Assembly (NCBI GenBank): GCA_001839685.1
Contig: MLAK01001359.1
Span: forward strand, 75,028 to 139,027
Direction of reading: 5' to 3'
DNA length: 64,000 nucleotides
DNA from: Tritrichomonas foetus
Lineage: Eukaryota > Parabasalia > Tritrichomonadida > Tritrichomonadidae
The notes under the pieces are model-generated. The model was not told the origin of the DNA, did no database searches, and worked only from the letters and a program-made list of their open reading frames with translations. Of the stretch, positions 59,701-64,000 are shown piece after piece (position 1 is the first letter of the stretch; the number at the start of each line of letters is the position of its first letter). The translations under genes and the position numbers were made by a program.

Positions 59701-61640
59701 AGCCAATTGGCGCACTTAATGAAAAGAGAATCACAAACTTAAGATATTTATACAGTGAAACAAAGACAACTCCATTTGCTTGTTTGTATAGATTCCATTA
59801 TACTGCCCCCGCCTATATCATTGCTTTCCTGATTAGAAATGAGCCATTCACATCTTTGCATATTCAACTTCAAAATGGAAAGTTTGATCATGCAAATCGT
59901 CTCTTTTATTCTGTTCCTGCTTCATGGGAATCGGTTACATCAACACAAAGCGATTTCAGAGAGCTTATTCCAGAATTCTTTGCAACACCAGAATTCCTTT
60001 TGAACTCTGAAGGATTTGACCTTGGTTATCGAAATGACCTCGTTCCACTTCCAAAGGATTATGTAATTCCAGAAGATAAAATTGACCATGATGTTGAAGA
60101 AAAAAACAAAAATCAAACTAACACTAATCCTGATACAACTACTGAAACTAAAGAAGAAAGCAAAGATGAAGTAAATAATGAAACTGAAACAAAAGGAAAT
60201 AATGAGGAAGCAGTATATGAAAGCAAAGAAAAGAAAAATCAGAAACAAGTGATCAATGAAGTTAAATCTGAAACCGATAACAATGAAAATAAGCCATTTG
60301 TTATTATGGATATTGTTCCTGGATCAATAAAGAAAGAAAAGCCTAGACTAAAAGAGAAAATTGTTCGTGGAAAGAATGGCCAGCAAATGCTTAATAAGAA
60401 GATCCCCGTGGATGATGTTGAACTTCCACCATGGGCACCATCAGCTGCGGCGTTTGTAGCTATCAATAGAATAGCACTTGAATCACCAATTGTTTCTTCA
60501 ACGCTTCATGCATGGATTGATCTTGTTTTTGGTACCAAACAACGTTCAGAAAAATTTGATAATTTGTATCATCCATTCTCATATCTTTCCACTCTTGAAA
60601 AAGATCCAGATTTACTTCCAACTGTTCAACAGCATGCTGCTAATTTTGGAATTACGCCATTCCAACTTTTCAGTACAAATCAACAACCAAGGAAGTTTAT
60701 TCCTCGTTCACATATTTTGAATTCGCCTAAGCAATTATTCTTTACTTCCACAAAGATTACATCATTTGAAGATAATATTTTACGAATTTCTGCTGCACAA
60801 AATGTCTTTTACGCATTGTTTGAAACCGGTAAATTTACAACTTTTGGATTCAATGATAAAAACCAGTGTGTGCCACTTCGTAGTTCATCTCTTGAACTTA
60901 ATGCACAATTGCCAACCAATAGGGTATTCATTGATCCGCAGAGAAAATCTATAATTTTATCTTTACCTTGGTCGCAAGGATTTGCACGAATTCAGAAAAT
61001 GAATATTTACGAACCAAAGAATCCACATTCTACAATTGTCACAGCAATTGGTGTCGATTCAACTTTTGTTGTCACTGGTGCAGGTGATGCATCATTAATT
61101 GTTTGGAATATTGAAAAAGAACAACCACAATGTCGAATTGTCGCACATACAGAATCCATTACAGCTGTTGCTATTTCCCAAGATCTTGAAATTGTGGCTA
61201 GCTTTGATACAGCTGGAAATATGATTATTTCATCAATGAAAACAGGTGTTTTCTTAAGAAAAACAAAATTCAAGGTTCCTGCTGTCAAAACTTTCATTTC
61301 TCCTTTAGGTTTTATCGCTTCTATTTTTGAGAGAATTGATGAAACTGGAAGAATAACAAAAGTTGCACTCACTGATATTGCTGGAAGAGTTTTGGCTGAA
61401 CTTGAGCTTGAAGGAAGAACAACTGCTGCACACTTGATCAATAACCAAGATTCGACATCTTTCTTGTGCCTTGCACAGGAAACTAAAATTATGTACATAT
61501 TAAGAATATATGACCTCAAAATTATTTCTATGGGGCCTGTTAATGATATTGTTAAGGATATTGCATATTGCAAAGATGACTTAGCACTTTATCTTTTATT
61601 GGATAGCAATTCAATTCATATCACAAAACTTGATGTGTAA
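53778..61640 (+). CDS. BEACH-WD40 protein (neurobeachin/LYST-type), 2620 aa
   Basis: BEACH proteins act in vesicle traffic and lysosome-related organelles. Order: a long helical, armadillo-like region (1-about 850); a ConA/LamG-like sandwich (about 870-1005, FTIPATFTISMNIYMP, FLMGRIEADIQYIGIS); more helical repeats (about 1040-1700); the PH-BEACH domain (about 1785-1895, LDCQMVTASKYFKGAMYVS); the BEACH domain from about 1900 (KRWNSGEISNYEYLYWLNLL, then SGRSIHDISQYPVFPWVIGD, NYRDLSKPIGALN); and WD40-type repeats (about 2400-2620, DASLIVWNIE). A charged low-complexity insert (about 2104-2210) splits the BEACH domain before DVELPPWAPS. The C-terminal WDLIFG-type helix is present (HAWIDLVFGTKQRS). 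The frame is unbroken over 7.8 kb, which speaks for good local sequence quality. The AAAAAGTT element 10 bases upstream supports the start. Confidence 0.93.
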   Translation: MLKNLQASFRLQKGLKLPQQIHNLWVYYFTTPTSQAMVTAPKKSQINGHYSNFNFQDISLKALYNEVQAVESNPEESLPVILHLDQPISQHYFRFCSTILVTKVDPELLMNAIDEATPQLMRALIAFSYQLKKELDNIKNKQENTFFPFNYLTEFSNLVSVLLKTRGRSFKDFLYLLTPILEIFGSKEEKGSIIYETAQSLFLIFLEFIENHKCEIQELTPVIKFMIDFFKNYQEMDEKFSEFCVILTQNTSIYPLISKNSYDDFINHSIFVLTNICNSPISETMFDLGMTILKAITATVNQFKLKVKIAQILLKFVEWSTQNDQFPELIFPTEESKHIVDSLSFRPEFEFISQDLFDNSILNEKESFMLSISPQLLSLSSNLSNIISTVAELCTKSQSALEDILVTFPKKGLLYVYLAVSILFLCRPQNVGEIITHTKTWDYFVSKSVINDNTLYNRNNVDSNIINLKDMILTILFNSPDSNVSSAFGSILDPNYPTVVYKIMQMINSIISDDFVSECSEGSIFDNAMRCYTVFKKYLLLHKDEPKTEDMKYMAMSKSAILVFIHAFRMNEKCIKSILFSDRRVDFIISLLFEKKSFSAALDIICKCLEQENVGVLIKQLNILIRKGFDTISVFEWQELISVLIDCVSVSISSNDKNVINSFIKSGSIATFSKIPNAFVTMENGAEVALSFLHKSIMFFTSLVQNMKNIGTFLSDPQWNFVGNMSEALRFAKINEETVDLLFNITKDGGTLWVKEGIELLFVAAEKKELQDKIFSFLIQLTNKSIANRYQCFRANAITSLIHFIDRNPTISAFELFKNISTSYFKVGDLSITVKLLAQAHKEYAVHLVNVLMGINESLDFYSPRSFFHFTPTSTFRIPPFTIPATFTISMNIYMPKKYKKKRQLFALVCEDQKIVLNLIINKFILEITNKDKENQFQLYNAFELHKWTKFEILINPTTVTLNVNGEMITSAVIPKKFKFEKPVTFLMGRIEADIQYIGISSRDNFSISFSPKLVSDGKVVNIANSKIIKNAQFYGLPVPFTITLVDAVPPCGGPRIFLPLFKHIESKEFFKQLLEFIRTLLRVNEAMFEPQFFRGLAHTLIKVKVDYYNSDIVEVLFLIYKVLKSELLRAGMLTFIFGNFSLWSRMKREQQILLYSSVFTNLFKIDPEIFIKTLKFHELLLHFSMIFEGNDSSVNTLQKSTSCLLMMSQKSFTLLDAQYLTASAMYTNANEMCIKSLYLLTNLVTENSSAIITYLKKFGVFQPFISALNSIYEKTRIIAINSIYYIQSITNSKSLSVELIDSIRVLNVTDMTNATLYNILAYMTRSVDPKDFPNTVDTFDFTRIKAIYFPQFLPLFAHVVAMSEPELQKQALDYFKQSIVKYPESRHTFTNCSLWIFWFIFLGNVDKNREEWLDLICNIISSNDNVSNNIEIFQFSCHIYGINPSSYTRRALNDAITQHPSLKTAQFIIQYLFFFIDAPIAEPVMEDLIHTFCQKTVMTECPKYEYKFDTIIHDFVDLKMAIEAVKIMISHGQDYLIQTSVFTVMNFTLVCFTIRQIACKNQNEASELVKSLLASFPKILNKPELAVGLLLIYQYFGDDSEFSGALLKMIQQVDTTYAGMKSENIMGVVDQNKETFERNMMTIAGTLDGVVNQRISAYHEKVVNAVSHIFADENLTLFELRNSYSTKLYQAKLEAERFIRSNLKYYKIIQKRMKMQNGGPWFQIPPVPHYKFDNVLDPIGRHNKMAIKFHFNDHKDASTLRDTGVELSEQERTRNIKIGENQVEEVESPNDFNLELDCQMVTASKYFKGAMYVSSTSIYFEAKQTTDAFGDELNKTSKLIEISCDQIKFILKRRYLYVDCATEVFTVHNRSYFFVLPSEKHRVKFFKEIDSIRPTNLQFIQWGDSYKIYTDLKLGKRWNSGEISNYEYLYWLNLLSGRSIHDISQYPVFPWVIGDYKGSEIDLSKPENYRDLSKPIGALNEKRITNLRYLYSETKTTPFACLYRFHYTAPAYIIAFLIRNEPFTSLHIQLQNGKFDHANRLFYSVPASWESVTSTQSDFRELIPEFFATPEFLLNSEGFDLGYRNDLVPLPKDYVIPEDKIDHDVEEKNKNQTNTNPDTTTETKEESKDEVNNETETKGNNEEAVYESKEKKNQKQVINEVKSETDNNENKPFVIMDIVPGSIKKEKPRLKEKIVRGKNGQQMLNKKIPVDDVELPPWAPSAAAFVAINRIALESPIVSSTLHAWIDLVFGTKQRSEKFDNLYHPFSYLSTLEKDPDLLPTVQQHAANFGITPFQLFSTNQQPRKFIPRSHILNSPKQLFFTSTKITSFEDNILRISAAQNVFYALFETGKFTTFGFNDKNQCVPLRSSSLELNAQLPTNRVFIDPQRKSIILSLPWSQGFARIQKMNIYEPKNPHSTIVTAIGVDSTFVVTGAGDASLIVWNIEKEQPQCRIVAHTESITAVAISQDLEIVASFDTAGNMIISSMKTGVFLRKTKFKVPAVKTFISPLGFIASIFERIDETGRITKVALTDIAGRVLAELELEGRTTAAHLINNQDSTSFLCLAQETKIMYILRIYDLKIISMGPVNDIVKDIAYCKDDLALYLLLDSNSIHITKLDV

Positions 61641-61843
61641 AGTATTTTATATTCCGGAAAGTTATTTTTTTCATTTCTTCTCTTGTTCTTTTTTAGTGAG
61701 ATGATTTTTTTTGAATGTTTATTTGCTCGGCTATTTAAATTATTAATTTTGTGATTTTAACGTGTATATTTTTGCTTGGTTTATTTATGAAAATTCAGAA
61801 AATATTTGAATATTAATCCATTGAAAAATAATATAAAATATAG

Positions 61844-61850
61844 AAAAAGT
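61844..61850 (+). promoter_or_regulatory. AAAAAGTT promoter-like half-site (125-aa protein gene)
   Basis: TATAAAATATAGAAAAAGTTT, 9 bases before the ATG at 61860. TATAAA precedes it at the six-base spacing. Because it lies inside the upstream extension of the longest frame, it argues that the ATG at 61806 is not used. Confidence 0.55.
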
Positions 61851-61859
61851 TTAAATATC

Positions 61860-62237
61860 ATGACTGCTTCTGCTTCTGCACGTCAATCTAGCATGAGCCA
61901 AGCACCACCCGCTTCAAATGTCCCATCAATTCTTCAAACTCCTTGCGAAATGTTCGAATACACATTCCAGCTCCGCGATTGCAAATTAATGTATTTCCGC
62001 GAAACACTTGATAAGTACACATCAACCGTTTACGATCTTATGTATGCAGTTTCGAAAAAGCATGGCGAAACAATCGAAGCAGACAAAGTGCGAATCTATA
62101 CAAAAGTCACAGATGATGAATATCGACCTGTAACGGAAATTACGAAGAAACTCACTGAATTTGAAGGCGTTGATACTTTTTACTATGATTTCGATCCTGT
62201 TAAAGGAAGCCTTTTGATTATTCCAAATGAAAAATGA
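61860..62237 (+). CDS. Small conserved-looking protein of unknown function, 125 aa
   Basis: Not recognised. After a Ser/Ala/Pro-rich lead of about 30 residues, the sequence reads as an alpha/beta domain: FEYTFQLRDC, KLMYFRETLDKYTSTVYDLMYAVSKKHG split over strand and helix, VRIYTKV, DEYRPV, FYYDFDPVKGSLLIIPN. The strand-helix-strand-strand pattern could be a ubiquitin-like beta-grasp, but I cannot show it. The longest frame begins 54 bases earlier (61806) with an AT-driven leader (NINPLKNNIKY). The promoter-like element at 61844 lies inside that leader, so I take the ATG at 61860. Higher GC and regular codon use from 61860 on agree with this. Confidence 0.65.
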   Translation: MTASASARQSSMSQAPPASNVPSILQTPCEMFEYTFQLRDCKLMYFRETLDKYTSTVYDLMYAVSKKHGETIEADKVRIYTKVTDDEYRPVTEITKKLTEFEGVDTFYYDFDPVKGSLLIIPNEK

Positions 62238-63019
62238 ATTTATGAGAAAATTATTTGAAACTTTTATAAATTAATGATAAAATCCTTTGAACAATACTAT
62301 TTAGTTTTTAGTTTTTGATTTTTCAATTTTCTAAAGTTTCCTTTAACTGAGAAACTCATTAAGTTCAAAATTATTTTTTCTTTTTTCATGTTAGTTGTTT
62401 AAGTTTCTCTTTCAAATAGAAATGCTACTCATGGTTGTTTCCAACTGTTTTGTCTATGAACACCTGTCACTAAACATTCAAACAGATAGTGGGAATTGAA
62501 TCAATCAGTTTAGAAATGCCCATTCGCTGTGAAATTTAGTTGTAAGTAATTCCACATCACAACATTCGTACAGATTAATCGAATTTCAAAACTTTTGATA
62601 TATTCACTATTAAAACATGTGAGTGAAAACTCTTCGTGTAGACTATGGCAAGTCGTTGTGTATAATGTGATCATTTCTGCTTATATTAGTTAAATATTTG
62701 AAATTGGTCAATTCTGTTTTGTAAAGCATTCATCATTGACTATTCGTACAATTTGAGGAATTATTGGATTTTTTTCAACAATGAGAGAATTTTCATTTTT
62801 CACTGTTTGGAAATTAATTCTCGTTCTGTGAATGGAAACTCAAATAGATACAAATATGTATAAAGTCACATATTATATATAAACTTTTTATTAAAATAAA
62901 ATCAATAACTTTAAAAAGCTGACGAAAACAATTTCTAACAACGAACAATCATTTTTTTTTTCCTTTCCCTCATTTGAAGTTTCCTCTTTTCACTTTATCT
63001 TTAATAATCAACATATTTA
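62238..63019. other. Convergent intergenic region, no gene recognised
   Basis: About 780 bases between the 3' ends of the 125-aa protein gene and the CK1 gene. No frame, tRNA or repeat supported. Confidence 0.55.
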
Positions 63020-64000
63020 TTAATTTTCTGGCGTGAACTCTGTTTGCATTGGTGTTACAGGTACCTGAGTATGTCTAGGATCAAGCATAAACATTGTTTG
63101 CTGACGTGGAAGTTCATTTGACTCATTTTCTTGATCACTTTCATTTCTGATAGACTTTTTACTCATTCCAATAAATTTAGCAGCTTCATGAATAACAGAG
63201 AAAAATGGTAATGGCTGCATAAAATTAGATTTTTTGACATCAGGTTTTGTTTCATTTTCAATTTCTGCTGGATTTATTGGAATTATGACTCTTTTTGGGT
63301 CAGTTCGCCCACGAAGGGCTCCATCGAGTCGTTGGGCGCGTGAAACAGTCCAATCAAATTTATAATCATAGCAATAATTCATTTTCACCATCAAATTCAC
63401 AAACAAAGTTCGGAAAAGTTGATATGGCGGTTTCTCATCAAACCTCAAATTCCTGACACGATTCATATAAACCAAAAACTCCTCAGGAAGTCCTTCGCAA
63501 AGCACCTCGAGTGGCGTGTCTGCTTTGGCTTGAGACATGAGTTCGTATTTTTCGCCCTTGCTGCAGGCCTCCATTCCTTGCCAAGGAAGCCTTCCTTTCA
63601 AAAGCGAAATGATGACATAGCCAACCGACTCGAGGTCATCTCGGCAACTCTGCTCCACGCCTTGGTGTACATTTATGGAGACATACCTGGCTGTTCCAGC
63701 AAGGCCTCTGTCTTCGCTGTAATTCTCATGCTGATGTGTTCGCAAATCTCGATACTTTTTGGCAAGCCCCAAGTCAATCATGTATAAAAGATTGGCCTTA
63801 TTGCCGACTCCGAAAACGAAATTATCTGGTTTGATGTCGCGGTGGATGAATGATCGTTGATGAAGATATTCTAATCGGCACAGCATTTGAATTGTGCACA
63901 TTAAAACTGTTTTCATTGACAATATTTTCCCGCATTTACGTGCATAGTACCCGAGAGAGAGGCCAAGACGCTCCATAACCATCCCTCGATATTTGACATC
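63020..64000 (-). CDS. Casein kinase 1-family protein kinase, 5' part outside the window
   Basis: The frame stays open to the right edge (DVKYRGMVMERLG), so the N-terminal lobe, including the glycine loop and VAIK lysine, lies beyond 64000. What is seen: MERLGLSLGYYARKCG (hinge region), SFIHRDIKPDNFVFG (HRD intact), IDLGLAKKYRD (DLG in place of DFG, Asp kept), GTARYVSINVHQGVEQSCRDDLESVGY (the CK1 hallmark replacing APE) and LPWQG. These are clear CK1 signatures, so activity is likely. A C-terminal tail of about 100 residues follows, with KKSIRNE and a Gln/Thr/Pro-rich end. CK1 genes are expanded in trichomonads. Confidence 0.92.
   Translation of the reverse strand, partial: DVKYRGMVMERLGLSLGYYARKCGKILSMKTVLMCTIQMLCRLEYLHQRSFIHRDIKPDNFVFGVGNKANLLYMIDLGLAKKYRDLRTHQHENYSEDRGLAGTARYVSINVHQGVEQSCRDDLESVGYVIISLLKGRLPWQGMEACSKGEKYELMSQAKADTPLEVLCEGLPEEFLVYMNRVRNLRFDEKPPYQLFRTLFVNLMVKMNYCYDYKFDWTVSRAQRLDGALRGRTDPKRVIIPINPAEIENETKPDVKKSNFMQPLPFFSVIHEAAKFIGMSKKSIRNESDQENESNELPRQQTMFMLDPRHTQVPVTPMQTEFTPEN

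Noticed and set aside
61806..61859. An 18-residue N-terminal extension of the 125-aa protein
   Set aside because: It lies across the AAAAAGTT element and is AT-driven; the ATG at 61860 lies 9 bases after the element.
1..64000. CRISPR arrays, bacterial operons, tRNA or rRNA genes
   Set aside because: The sequence is eukaryotic in gene content. No regularly spaced identical repeats with unique spacers were seen, and I recognised no tRNA or rRNA signature by eye. A covariance-model search would be needed to exclude small RNAs.

Overview
This looks like nuclear DNA of a parabasalid flagellate (trichomonad), most probably a Tritrichomonas-type genome. The DNA is very AT-rich, genes are single long open frames read with the standard code, and almost no introns are seen. 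The gene families fit: BspA-like leucine-rich repeats, DUF3447/ankyrin proteins, a BEACH protein, casein kinase 1, flagellum and microtubule proteins, and a surface fucosidase of bacterial type. The species is inferred from gene content only. Several short runs of N (7062-7077, 7767-7800, 11639, 20003-20016, 36774-37461) show draft sequence.

Layout. 1-14.5 kb: a coiled-coil protein, a chromodomain/AT-hook protein, an SLC12 cation-chloride cotransporter, a BTB-like/DUF3447 protein, and a large BspA-like gene that is broken in three places. 15.6-30 kb: a pecanex-family membrane protein, a membrane-anchored GH29 fucosidase, a ubiquitin-like protein, two small unknowns, a cytosolic carboxypeptidase and an unknown basic protein. 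30-39 kb: an ASF1 histone chaperone split by a 27-base intron, a large C2/CEP76-like protein, a repeat protein that may line axonemal microtubules, an EF-hand-like protein with a prenylation tail, a Cys/His/Pro-rich repeat protein and a small helical unknown. 39.7-53 kb: a pseudokinase-ankyrin protein with a CAAX tail, a HID1-like protein, a CDC25-like phosphatase, a RalGAP-beta-like protein, a coiled-coil protein and a PP1-type phosphatase. 53.7-64 kb: a 2620-residue BEACH-WD40 protein, a 125-residue unknown, and a casein kinase 1 gene cut by the right edge.

The most striking non-coding signal is a bipartite element, ACCATATAA-N6-AAAAAGT, found in strong form upstream of about eight genes. 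Its AAAAAGTT half alone lies upstream of several more. It always points into the gene and lies 5 to about 135 bases before the ATG. I infer it is a core promoter. It also helps choose real ATG starts where the longest frame begins at a TTG or GTG codon.

Themes among the genes: membrane traffic and small-GTPase control (BEACH, HID1, RalGAP-beta, two proteins with prenylation tails), signalling (CK1, PP1, CDC25, pseudokinase), chromatin (ASF1, chromodomain), cytoskeleton (carboxypeptidase, axonemal repeat protein, CEP76-like protein), and the cell surface (fucosidase, BspA relic). Genes are packed on both strands with no operons.
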